From positions 2,852,001-2,916,000 of the forward strand of contig BCHX01000008.1 in NCBI GenBank assembly GCA_001599755.1: 64,000 nucleotides of DNA, in the 5' to 3' direction. This document shows, in pieces, positions 11,174-22,600 of the stretch. Position 1 is the first letter of the stretch; each line of letters starts with the position of its first letter. Position numbers and translations under genes: made by a program. The stretch comes from Gliomastix tumulicola (lineage: Eukaryota; Ascomycota; Sordariomycetes; Hypocreales; Bionectriaceae). The notes beneath the pieces were generated by a model. That model was given only the letters and a program-made list of their open reading frames with translations. It did not search any database and was not told the DNA's origin.

Positions 11174-12117
11174 ATGGCCGAAGTCGACGTCCAGCTCACC
11201 GACTTCCCGTCCATCTTCTCCCTCAAGGGAAAGATCGCAGTTGTGACGGGAGGCTCCCGCGGTCTCGGTTTACACGCAGCCTCAGCGTAAGTCCAAGAGA
11301 GTTATCCAAAAGCCACCTCCGTGCGGCTCCCGTGCTGACTTTCTTTCCCCCGTCCCCCAGACTCCTCCAAGCCGGCGCCTCCAAGGTCTTCATCTCCTCC
11401 CGCAAAGCCGCCGCCTGCGAATCTGCCTGCAAGGCCCTCAATGCCCTCCCGAACCTCGCGCCCAGCGCCGTCGCGATCCCCGTCCCCGCCGACTCGGCCA
11501 ACATCGAGGGCGTCGAGGCGCTCCTCGCGCAGGTCAAGAAGCACACGGACCGCGTGGACATCCTCTTCGCCAACGCGGGGGCGTCCTGGGGCGAGGCCTT
11601 CGACACGCACCCGGACTCGGCGTTCGCCAAGGTCATGGACCTGAACGTCAAGGCCGTCTTCAACACGATCCGGGTGTTCGCGCCCCTGCTGGGCAAGGCC
11701 GCGAGCGCGGAGGATCCGAGCCGCGTGCTCATCACCGCGAGCGTGGCCGGTCTGGGCATCGGGACGCTGGGGAAGCAAGGCACGTACGGGTACTCGGCGA
11801 GCAAGGCGGCCGTCCTGCACCTGGGACGCAACCTGGCCATCGAGCTCGGCCCGAGACACATCACGGTCAACTCCATCGCGCCCGGCTTCTTCCCGAGCAA
11901 GATGGCCAACGGGCTGCTGGAGCTGTCGGGCGGGGCGGACAAGTTTGCGCAGCAGAACCCGCTGGGGAGGCTCGGGCGGCCGGAGGACATCGCGGGCATC
12001 GTGGTGTATCTGACGAGCAGGGCGGGTGCGTATGTGAACGGGCAGACGATTGCGCTCGATGGAGGAGCCTTGTGGTCGAATGGGCAGTTGAATAGTGCCG
12101 GGGATCACAAGCTATGA
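11174..12117 (+). CDS. Classical SDR oxidoreductase, RhlG/3-oxoacyl reductase-like
   Basis: Exons 11174-11286 and 11361-12117 give 289 residues. It has the complete classical short-chain dehydrogenase pattern: cofactor-binding TGGSRGLG at 25-32, NAG at 109-111, catalytic serine in ITAS (165), YSASK with Tyr182 and Lys186, and the PG motif after the active site (IAPGFFPSKM). The Arg in the glycine motif and the SSRKAAACE stretch at the end of the second strand favour NADP(H). The closest group I can name is the fungal proteins annotated as RhlG-like beta-ketoacyl reductases; the substrate cannot be read from sequence. No targeting signal is evident, so it is probably cytosolic. Its stop is only 185 bp from the stop of the opposing methyltransferase gene. 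The single intron has a clear GTAAGT donor and a C-rich acceptor tract. Confidence 0.93.
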
Positions 12118-12302
12118 GCGCTGTTATTACATGATATCATGATATAAGATGAAATATGGCGGCGTGGGTGAAGCAGAAAAGGGCATGTCTATTTCTATCT
12201 GAACTCCTCCTACCGTTCATTAATCGTCATCGTAGCACATGGCCTCTAATGGCACCCTATCTGCTTTTTTTCTTATCCCTTTTTACCTTCTTCTTCTTCT
12301 TC

Positions 12303-13799
12303 TCATGAGGACGCCGGCTTGTCCACCTTCCGCGCGACCCAAACGCTCGACTTGAATGTCGTCTGCAGCAGTCCATCCCGGTCCTGTATATACGGCGTCT
12401 CGACGCCCGTCTGCTGCCACTCGACGACGAAGCCGAACTTCTCCAGCAGCACCATGACCTCCTCGTTGGTGAGCTCAAAGCTGCCCGGATCCGCAATGCC
12501 AGACGACCCGTTGGCATCGTGCACGCCGTCGCCGTCGTCATCATGCCCATGGTTCCCCGGCGCATTATTCTCAAAGTGCCACAGCAGCGGGCCGACGTTG
12601 ACGAGCAAGCCCCCGGTCTTCAGGCACGAGCGGATCACCTCGAGGTACCGGATGAGATTCGGCGCCGTGTCGAGGAAGAAGACGCTCGCGACGGCGTCGT
12701 ACGCGCCCTCGTGCTCCTCGTCGCCGTACGCGCACAGGAAGTCGGCAGCGCACATGGCCATGGGCCGGGCGCCGGGCGTGCCCCGGAGCACCGTCGGCGG
12801 GTGCACGTCCGGGATCGGGTAGCCGCGCAGGTGGTGGGCGCGGGTGAGGTGGTTCGAGAAGGTGTGAATCCAGGGGTGGATGGTGTGCAGGCCGACGCGG
12901 GCGCACTGGTTGAGGATGTACTGCGAGGCGAGGAGCTGGTGGTAGGAGATCTCGTTGCCCTCGGCGTCGAAGCCGTCCTTGCAGAGCTCGTAGACGAGAC
13001 GGCCCAGCCCGGCACCCGGCACGAGGACGGACATGATCTCCTCTTCCTCAGCTGGCGCCCCGCTGCTCCCTGCTGCTGCTGATGCTGCTGCTGCTACTCT
13101 CCTCCTCTCCCTCTCCACGCTCAGGGCCTTCAGAACGGGCCCGTAGCTACGCTCGCGCTCGTCGGCGCCGTCAGCGGACCAGTCGCGCCAGAACTGGCGG
13201 ATGGTGCTGCGCGCCTTGTCGATGTCCGAGTGGCGCGCCATGCCAGCGTACGGCGCAGGGACAGCCTCGCGGCCAAACGTGCGCAGGGAGAAGTCGACGA
13301 TGTCACGGGCAAGCGCCGCGTTGGCGTCGATGGCGGCGTCGGCGGCATCGAGTGTGGCGAGGTAGTTGAATGGCGGCGCGGCGAGGAGCTGCCAGTGGTC
13401 CTGGGGCAGGGCGTAGAAGGACTGGCGGCGGAGATGCGTCACGTTGAAGTGCGCGACTCTTGCGTATTCGCTGCAGATGGTCATGGAGGGTCAGTACAAG
13501 GGTGTTTCATACTCTAAGCCATGGCAAACTCGTGAGACTCGTGTGATCTCGTTACACCCTGGTTCGAGGTTCCCCTCTCACAACGTCGACATATCGCTTT
13601 CCAGAGAAGGCGCCCCGATGGACAGATGGCACTCAAACCCCTGGAATCGGACTTACGAGAAGGATTCCACGGCGCTGTAAAAGACCCTGAGCTCTTCAGG
13701 GTCCTGCGTCTCCTCGTCGACAAGGCGGGGACCCCAGATGCCTTCTTCAGAGGCATCTGCAGCCGCTCCTTCGTTTTGCTGATCCCGGTCAACCTCCAT
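12303..13799 (-). CDS. Carnosine N-methyltransferase family protein (N2227-like)
   Basis: Exons 13657-13799 and 12303-13470 give 436 residues. The short first exon (MEVDRDQQNEG to FYSAVESF) splices through GTAAGT and CTGCAG into the large exon so that FYSAVESFS joins EYARVAHFNVTHLRRQSFYALP, the usual start of this family's domain. The SAM-binding glycine motif is PGAGLGRL at 199-206 with the acidic ribose contact in GNE (219-221). Other family blocks are YHQLLASQYILN, ASVFFLDTAPNLIRYLE and NVGPLLWHFE. Members methylate the imidazole N-pi of carnosine or related histidine peptides (human CARNMT1, yeast YNL092W); the fungal substrate is uncertain. An Ala/Ser/Glu-rich insert at about 172-192 and a His/Asp-rich insert at 351-368 interrupt the domain. 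It shares a 525-bp divergent promoter region with the Poc4-like gene. Confidence 0.92.
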
Positions 13800-14324
13800 T
13801 ATCGTTCCTTCGAGGGTCTAGGAGGTCCGAGATAGGATAAAGTTTATGTGTTTTATGAGACGTTGATCACCAGTGAAGGTTCATAGTGAACGTTGCGAAT
13901 GATGTGATTTTAGGTGGGAGTCGGGGTTCGGATTTTGTTGAGGGCAGATAAGCTGTTGCGCCCTACCCTAAGGAAGGGAGGATAGGAAAAGACGCTCTTG
14001 TACCTAAACAGAGTGACATTGGATCACTTCAATCGTCTTTAATAGGAGAGAAAGATGGTTTCTATTTTTAATGCATTAGGTGTCTCTTTTGCCATTCGTG
14101 GATGATGCTCTGAGCTGATTCTGTAACGTCGTCGGTTCCTGCTGAATTTATTGACAGTCCGTTGCGCCTGCCAAACAAATTATCGATTGCCCGGCTCCTC
14201 GCAATCCAATCAGATCTTGAGAATCCACAACCATCCACAACCAACCGTCTACAAACATCCAAACTATTACCAACAGTCACAATATTGAGACAGTCAAACG
14301 AAGGCTCGTACTGAAGGATCCAAA
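13800..14324. promoter_or_regulatory. Shared divergent promoter region
   Basis: These 525 bp separate the start codons of the methyltransferase (minus) and the Poc4-like gene (plus), so both promoters and leaders must fit here. No TATA box is obvious. Confidence 0.6.
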
Positions 14325-14838
14325 ATGGCAGCATCGTCAGACCAGATCATAGAGCTGTCCATCCAGCTCCCCAAATCCCTCGACACTCGCATTTACCTCC
14401 GCCTGTCGACCCTCGAGAAGGTCACCCTCCTGTCACTGACGACTGCTACGCAAGACGAGCCCGTCACTTCGGCCCCCATGGGCTCTTTTGTCTACGCCAT
14501 GCCAAACGTGAGTCAATAGCAGTCCCCCTCACAACCCGTCTTACATCATGCATGATTCATGAGCAAGCCGGTCCGTAGAGACGCCGCTGACTGGGCATGC
14601 CCAGCGATTCGATCCCACGCAGCCTCTGGCGACGACGCTCTTCTCGCAGGAGCTGTCTATTGAATTTGCGACCCGGCTGGCTAAGCTGCTGGCCCGGAAG
14701 ACGGGCGCTCCGGTCTACGTCACCAACTCTGTAAGCTTCGCCAATGCGGGCATGGGTGGCACCGTGGAGGAGGAGATGGAAGGGTTCAAGAGCATCCTGG
14801 ATGTCGTTCTCCCCAAGATCCAAGAAGCAAGGGCATGA
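14325..14838 (+). CDS. Proteasome assembly chaperone 4 homologue (Poc4/PSMG4)
   Basis: Exons 14325-14507 and 14605-14838 give 138 residues, the right size for this family. The N-terminal block (ELSIQLPKSLDTRIYLRLSTL, then MGSFVYAMP) and the C-terminal block (RLAKLLARKTGAPVYVTNSVSFANAG, GGTVEEEMEGF) match fungal proteins annotated as proteasome assembly chaperone 4. In yeast, Poc4 pairs with Irc25/Poc3 to guide alpha-ring assembly of the 20S core. The intron has a GTGAGT donor, a CTGAC branch and a CCCAG acceptor. A GTAAGC inside exon 2 near 14731 looks like a cryptic donor but is in coding frame (TNSVSFAN). Presumably a soluble cytosolic or nuclear factor. Confidence 0.88.
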
Positions 14839-16681
14839 AAAGGAAGACCCGCATACAGGAACCGGCGGACTACAAACCTGTTTGTGTTTGCACCATATGG
14901 GATTGGCCTCGTTGGTGAGGCACTACTGCTGTATCGAACTTGTCTGATCAGGCTGGGACGAGGAGCAGCAGTCATGCCCAAAGTGACACGGCGCATGCAA
15001 TAGTGCGTAGGCCTGCCTCGTCTCGAACTTGGATCCTGCTGGCCTTCACCCCCAAAACTCCCAAGACAACGACAATTCGCCGGCTGCACCAGGCGGGACG
15101 GACGGAGAACATTGGGACGCACACGCTATCACTTGCATATGGAACGGAGTGTCGGTGGTTTGACAGACTGCATGCATGTCATTGTTGCAGGTGCTACACG
15201 TACCACGGAGGACGCCGGGTCTGTGATGGAGCTTTGGTGGCGAGGAGCACCACGTCCGCGCACGAGCGGTGTCACGGTGCGACAGCTGCGTCTCTCGGAC
15301 CATTCAGGAGGCGCAAACAGCTATGTGTTGGCACATTATCATTACGATCATCAACGACGCTTCATGCTCTGGAGAGGCCGATCAACCTAGGACTGGGATC
15401 GGAGCGGCAGGCGTCGGTTTCCTGCAGACCTTGGGTCTACTAATTTCGTGACGAAGCAAGCTCTTGGCCTGATAGCCTGCTGTGTAACATAAACAAACAG
15501 GCGGTATCGAAGCAAGATATTGAGAATTTCAAGGCCCCTATAGCAACGGCCATCCTACGCCGGCATCAAGCTCGTATCATTCCCTGTCCGTGGGTTTTAC
15601 CCTTGAGTAGGACTAGTAATGAAGCTCTGTGCGACTACGAAAGAGCAGAGCATGCATGGGATGTCAAGTGTTTTAGAGGATCAGTCGAAAGAACGTGTTC
15701 GTGGTCTGTCTACCTGATCCTGGCACTGCCTCCCAACAGCTACAAACAGCACCAGATCTTGTGGGACATGGCGTCAATGGAATCTTTCACTGAAAAGTGG
15801 GCGAAGGTTAAGACGGCCTGACAGAGACTGAAGAAAGATGGCCCGAGCAGAGCAGGAGCGGTACTTGTTCGTCTGTATGCTGTGCCATACTCGCAGAAGT
15901 ACCGCAGACCAACCCCACCACCTGAACTGATTTTTCTCTGCGGGCCCCCGCTTTTCAGGCTCGCAAGGAGTGACGGTGTGCAATACCTGCGCGGCACCTC
16001 GTCTCTGGTCATCAGCTTTTTGTTCCAATGACACACGGCGGCTCCTTGCAGGAGAGATCCATCTTAATACTACAGTAATAATTCTGGCAGCATCCAGGGC
16101 GTTTGTCGAGTTTGTTCCTGCACATTAACGTTGAAGACGATGACCTGCCGCAAGGAGCACAAGTAGAGCACAAGTACTAGCCCTGTCCTCAAGGCATCTG
16201 CAACACTTACGAGTAGTGGACTTGCACTTTTCGTTCCAGTACTTCTTCCTACCCCGCCACTGCTTGGGAAGTTGCAACGTCTGCTAAGCACTGGACACGG
16301 TCCCCAGACTCGATAATCACAGGGCTGGCATCAGCAGCACTTGCAGGCACTTGGAGGCCCGTGTGACTTTTAGTCTTTTCCTGTACCTGGACCTGAGCAG
16401 CCCCACGCAACGATCCCTGCGACGGAGGGGCACCTTCATCCTCCCGACTTCTCGTCTCCCTCCAACTCTTTTTTCTCCCTCGGAGAGCTCCCGGTTTCTC
16501 ATCACAGACCTCCCTCTCGACGACCAAGTGCAGCTCGACTGGCCTTCCGACTCCCCGGCCCTGCTGCTAGACGACCGCTCATGTGATTGAGCGAGCCACC
16601 CCGAGCTCACGTCTTCTCTCGCGCACAACCCACGAACCAAGACAAAGCAGAGAAATCCTACCAACCCACCTCGAGCCAGTC
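14839..16681. other. Intergenic region upstream of the Kap104 gene
   Basis: Contains the Poc4 3' UTR and the promoter of the transportin gene. From about 16380 to 16680 it is CT-rich, as expected for a fungal leader. No coding or RNA gene supported. Confidence 0.5.
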
Positions 16682-19672
16682 ATGTCCTGGCAACCCGCCC
16701 AAGAGTCCCTGGCGCAGCTCGCTGCCTGCCTCAAGGACTCCCTGAGCGGCTTCGATAAGAATGCTCAGAAGCGAGCAGAGCTGGTAAGCTTCCCTGTGCC
16801 CCTGCCCGACGCCTTTCCTCCTTCCCTGCCCCTCACCTCGTTGCGCACAACACTCTATCAGGACTTCCCCCCGTGGCTGACCGGCGGACGTGCCCCCGAT
16901 ATAGATGCTTCAGCAGGCCAAGAGCTCTCCCGATATCAACAATTACCTCGCCTACCTCTTCTCTAGCGCCCACCCTCCCGAGGGCCTCTCTTACAACGAC
17001 CGTGATTACCACACCGTGCGCTCGGCCGCCGGCATCATGCTCAAGAACAACGTTCGCCAGGACTGGAAGTCCCTGCCCGAGTCGAGCCTTCAGTTTATCA
17101 AGATGGCCGTTCCTATGGGCTTGCAGGACAAGAACTCGCAAATTAGAAACTTTGCCGGGAACATTGCGACTGAGATCATCGGCCGCGGCGGCCTGCTGGG
17201 CTGGCCCGAACTGCTACCCCAGCTCCTCGACTCCATTGCCAACTCGTCGGGCCAGGTCTCCAACGAGGCTCAAGAGGGTGCCATGGCCGCCATGGCCAAG
17301 ATCTGCGAGGATAGCTATAGGCTGCTGTCCAAGGAAGTCAATGGCCAGCGACCTCTCAACTACATCCTGCCCCAGCTGATTGCTGCTACTAAGAGCCAGC
17401 TGCCCAAGGTGAGGGTCGGTGCCCTCGTTGCCATCAACGTCTTCACCGCCCGCAACTCCCAAGCAATGATGAATTCTGTCGACGACCTACTCCAACATCT
17501 CTTCATCCTCTCGACCGACCAGAACCCAGATGTGCGACGCCAGGTCTGCCGAGCTTTCGTTCATCTTGTTGAGACCCGGGCCGACAAGCTGCAGCCCCAT
17601 ATCGGCGGCCTCGTTGACTACATCATCACCCAACAGTCTAGCGACGATGAGGAACTTGCTTGCGAGGCTGCTGAGTTTTGGCTTGCTGTTGGCGAGCACT
17701 ACGATCTCTGGAGGGCTCTGGATCCGTTCATCCACAAGATCATCCCTGTTCTACTCCAGTGCATGGTGTACAGTGGCGAGGACATTGCTCTCCTCGGAGG
17801 TGCATCTGATGACGAGGACGAGGACGATCGCCAGGAAGACATCAAGCCTGCGTTCGCGCAGTCTAAAAAGAAGGGCTCTACCAACCCTGGCTCGGGGGAG
17901 AAGAGCGGCGACTACGAGAAACTTGGCGAGATGAAAGACGACCTAGAGGAGGGAGAGGTCGATGACGAGGGCGACGCCAGCCCCGACGAGAAGTGGACTC
18001 TGCGGAAGTGCTCGGCCGCTGCCCTGGACGTCTTCGCTCGGGACTTCCGTGGCCCAGTCTTTGAGGCCATCTTCCCATACCTGTCCCAGAACCTTAAGCA
18101 TGACGAGTGGCCTCAGCGGGAAGCTGCGGTGCTGGCGCTGGGCGCAGTCGCTGAGGGTTGTATGAATGCCGTTGTCCCTCATCTTCCGGAACTGGTCCCT
18201 TACCTGATCTCCCTCCTGGAGGACAACGAACCTGTTGTCCGACAAATCACTTGTTGGACACTCGGCCGTTACTCGTCATGGGCGGCCAATTTGACCGATC
18301 CGGGACAGAAGGAGCAGTTCTTTGTGCCGATGATGGACGGCATCCTGCGCAAGATGCTCGACAAGAACAAGAAGGTGCAGGAAGCTGGCGTGTCTGCCTT
18401 CGCTAATCTTGAGGAGAAGGCTGGCAACAACCTGGAACCATACTGCGGTCCCATCATCCAGCAGTTTGTGCTCTGCTTCCGCAAGTACAAGGACCGGAAT
18501 ATGTACGTCCTCTACGACTGTGTCCAGACGCTGGCTGAGCGACTTGGGCCTTTCCTGGCGAACCCCGAGCTGGCTGGCCAGCTCATGCCGGCCCTCATTG
18601 AGCGGTACAACGTGGTCGCTGACCAGTCACGCGAGCTGTTCCCTCTCCTGGAGTGCCTGTCATATGTTGCTCTAGCCCTTGGGGACGCCTTCTCTCCGTA
18701 CGCACCAACCATCTTCGCCCGTTGCGTCAACATCATCCACGTCAACCTGGAACAGACACTGGCTGCTAGCACGAACCCGACCGTCGACCTTCCTGACAAG
18801 GACTTCCTCATCACCAGCCTCGATCTTCTTTCTGCCATCATCCAGGCGCTAGACGAACACAAGTCCGCGGAGCTGGTCAAGACGTCACCTCAGTCCTTCT
18901 TCGAGCTCCTCAGCTTCTGCCTGCAGGATCCCGATGATGGTGTGAGGCAGTCGGCGTACGCTCTGCTAGGTGACTGCGCGAAATACGTCTTCCCGCAGCT
19001 CGAGCAGTTCCTCCCCAGCATTCTCCCGATTCTGTTGAAGCAGATTGACATGGACAGTATCCTGGACGAGGACATCGATTCGGGGTTTGGCGTGGTTAAC
19101 AACGCGTGCTGGTCAGCCGGCGAGCTTGCGCTTAAGCTGGGTAAGGACATGAGCCAGTGGGTGCCTGAGCTGACAAACCGCTTTGTCGAGATCCTCGGCA
19201 ATCCGCGTGTGCCGAAGTCGCTACAGGAGAACGCCGCTATTGCGCTTGGTCGTCTTGGCCTCAGTAATGCTGAGCTCCTTGCGCCACACCTCGCGACGTT
19301 TGCCGATGAGTTCCTCAGCGCCATGATCGAGGTGGATGCGTCGGAGGAGAAGCATACTGCGTTTAAGGGCTTCACGACGATTGTCGCACAGAACCCAGCG
19401 TCTATTGAGAACGTGCTTCTCGATTTCTTTGCTGCCATTGCGCAGTATCAGGATATCAACCTCAACAGTCCCGTCAAGCAGGAACTGCGCGAGGTTTTCC
19501 AAAATGTACGGAACAGAGTCCCTCTTCAAACAACTCGCTTCACGTCTCAATACTAACATTCTTGTCGCAGATTATCAACATCTACAAGGGAATGATTCCG
19601 CATTTTGGCGACTTCCTAGGCCAACTCCAGCCTCAGGACCAGGAGAGCCTTCGACAGACTTACTCGCTGTAA
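16682..19672 (+). CDS. kap104: Transportin / importin beta-2 (Kap104)
   Basis: Exons 16682-16783, 16905-19505 and 19571-19672 give 934 residues, within the normal 900-940 range of this karyopherin. It is a HEAT-repeat solenoid throughout. Diagnostic stretches are WKSLPESSLQFIK near the N-terminus, NEAQEGAMAAMAKICEDS, DPFIHKIIPVLLQCMVYS, WTLRKCSAAALDVFA and CWSAGELALKLG, which follow transportin-1 rather than importin beta-1. The acidic loop (DDEDEDDRQED to EEGEVDDEGD), roughly residues 335-400, corresponds to the H8 loop that releases cargo on RanGTP binding. The protein imports PY-NLS cargoes, in yeast the mRNA-binding proteins Nab2 and Hrp1. The short last exon (IINIYKGMIPHFGDFLG) is needed for the family C-terminus, which supports the second intron. 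Confidence 0.95.
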
Positions 19673-22600
19673 GGAGACTGATGTCGGTATCTCATAGCTA
19701 AACGGCTGGTGGGTTGAACAAAACATACGGGTAATCTAGTCGATCTAGGAGGAAATGGAGAAGCTCAAATGGCGCCCCGGATGTTGTGGGATAGAAAAAC
19801 ACGGTTCACAAAGGGATGAATGGATGACTAGCTTCTGGTAATTCGAGGTGGAAAGCGGGCTTGACATTGACACGACGACGACGACGGGCTGGGTGGGACA
19901 CAACAACGAAACCACTGGTGAACCGTTTTTTTTCTTTTTCCGAGGCGCAGGAAATGATGCGAGCTTTGTTCGGGAGCAAGAAACAAAAACGTATTCGACA
20001 CTGTATGAGCGACGACGGACGAGAGGATAGATGTGCCGAAGGGGCTCTGGCGTGTTACCTCTCGTCGATTCCCTTGATATTTTTCCTTTTCTTTCAAACT
20101 TAGATAGGTAGCTAACTTAGATAGACTTCTCTTCTTCATGATACTCGGGGTGTTTATGGCGGCTACGTTATGAATTTGTTCTCTCGATATGGATGTCGTG
20201 ATGGTGGAATGAGGATGGATGAGAATGGGAGGATAGCTAGAGCTGGAGGTTATCCTCTGAATGGTGATTATGACATAGATGCAGCTACAGTCTGTTTGGC
20301 TTGGTATCAATGCTCGCGCAGTAGCCCTTCACACACTGGACTCGTCGATGAACATATGAATGGCCATGGATTGAACAACAAGGCTCTTCTTGGTGGGCGT
20401 GAGAATGGGGAGCCTCGGGTGCGTGACCCGATGATGACGACCTTCAGGTTTCAGCTAGAGAGCTGGGCGCGTCCCGGATCAAGGCCCAGACCAAGACACT
20501 TGGCTACTATTACTTTCCCTAGGTGTATCATTACAGCAAGGGCGAAGTAGCAGAAAATCCAAGCTAGTCAACAAGAGGTCGATGGCTGACGACGAGACTG
20601 ACGACTTGTCTTCCGTGGCCGTCTGTCTTACCCTACATTCAATAGTCAACTCGGCCGTCATCTTCTTCTTCCGATGCGTTTCCATCTCACTCCTATCCAC
20701 CCTACGTTCTGTGTAACACACTCCCAGGAAAGCCCCCTTTCCCAATCTCACCGCGTCATCCCGAAAAGGGCCGATGAAGTAATGTTGTGCCCATGCAATG
20801 CAACAACAACGACGACGACTTCGGAGATCCAAAGGGTTCCCCCCGTTCTCTGCAGTCATCCATCACACCACCCCACGCACACTGAGAGGCTGATATCAAG
20901 GCATATGTACCATCATGTCATCACAAAAAAGGCCCCCCCCCTCCCCCTTACCACAATAATCTCCTTACCGCAGGGTGCTCGCCGCCACACAGGAGGGCGT
21001 TTGCCATAGAGACGGGAACGCCGCGAGGTGCAGAAGCCACTCGGACAAAAGCGTCCTTGCAGCAGCCCGTACCCTCGTTGCACACCTCCCTAGCCAAGAG
21101 AGGACTTAGCCCTGCTGAGTGTGATGGATGGGCAAGTCCCCGAATGGCTTCTGCCTGGACGCAACCATCCATCCTTTCGTACCACCAAGTAGGAAGATTG
21201 CATCTCATCTATTGGAAAAGGAAAAAAAAAAGCCCAGTTCCTGCAAGCCACGCTCAGCCCCTACTCTCCGGTCGGACCTCCCTCTGGGGCCAATCGTCTT
21301 TGCTAGATGCGGTAGAACCCTCTCCTCTGCATGCTGTGCAACGAGTGCGACCGATCTTGGAAATGTGGTTGCCTTTGGGGACCGTGCAGGGCGGCCGCTG
21401 GCCTCTGTCCACTCGTTCGAGCCCATTCGTCCCTGCGGCCTTGGGTCCAGTGGGCAAATTGGTTCGCATGATCGGAGGAGGGTAGATTTGGGATGAGGGA
21501 AGACGCTTGCATATGCAAGAAATCAAGTGAGGCTTGCAGAGAATTGATGAACTCCCAGCCAGCACCCTGAGCGGCATTCTCCCCGCCTTTCATCTCTCCC
21601 TTTCTCTTCTCCTCAACCCGTCAATCTAGTTCCCGGTTTGCCGGTCAACCGGTATCGAGCAATTTCGCGAGATCGTCCGTCAAAAGGACCACGATGGGTA
21701 CCCGGCGGCCTCACATCCCACTCGGTCGGTCAGTGACCGACGACAGCTTCTATTGGTGGTATTCAGGTAAGGCCAGGCTAGCTCCGTCGGGTTGAATCGA
21801 GCTATGAGATAGCCGGCCGAATAGCACTCTGTGCTACGCATCATTAGTGAACCTTGACTCCATATCAACAGAAATCTCATCGCTCCAGGACCCGGTTGTG
21901 TCATTTTCGCGTGGGGTGTTCGGGATAGTGGGGGAGTCCGTCGGTAGGGCAAGAGAAAACCTGTGTAGGGGGGGAAAAGCAGGGGGCTATTGGGACTCGT
22001 ACGAGTCGGAGTGAAAATAGCTCGCCGTCGTCGGTCTAGATCAGCCTCTGTCGACAGTGTTAGGCAGGTCAGGTGCCTGGCCTGGCATGGGAGCTTGCTG
22101 GTGCGAGGATAAATGGATGTTGGATCATCGGACTCGTCTCCTCCATTGTCCAAGTATTTTTGCAGTAGCGCCGAGCCCGAGGCCCTTCCGGGCCAATAGG
22201 ACGGCCTGCCCAGGTTTCTCGGACTGTCCTCTTGCCTCTGGCATGGCAGTCTCGGCGCCTCGTCTCGGCACGCTTCGTGCATTTCGTCATGGCGGTCTGT
22301 CCTCTTAGATGCCCTGCCCTAGGATCGCCGACAGCGCCCGTGCTACCGGTTACCTGGGAGGAACCATTCAGCTCTTTTTTGTGCACCGTGACCTGTAGGA
22401 TTCATCATTTCTATGCCTTTGTGTTTGGTTCGTGCTCCATCTTGCCCTACCTTGCCCAGCCCGTCCTTACCTTTTCCATGTCCTTGGCTTGACCTCCATT
22501 ACTGATCGCCGCGAACGGAGTAGAAGAAGGGAAGGTGTGAGCAGGACCACGCAAGACCACACCACCAGTCAAGTGGCTTCCCAGTCGAGGTATCGAAAGA

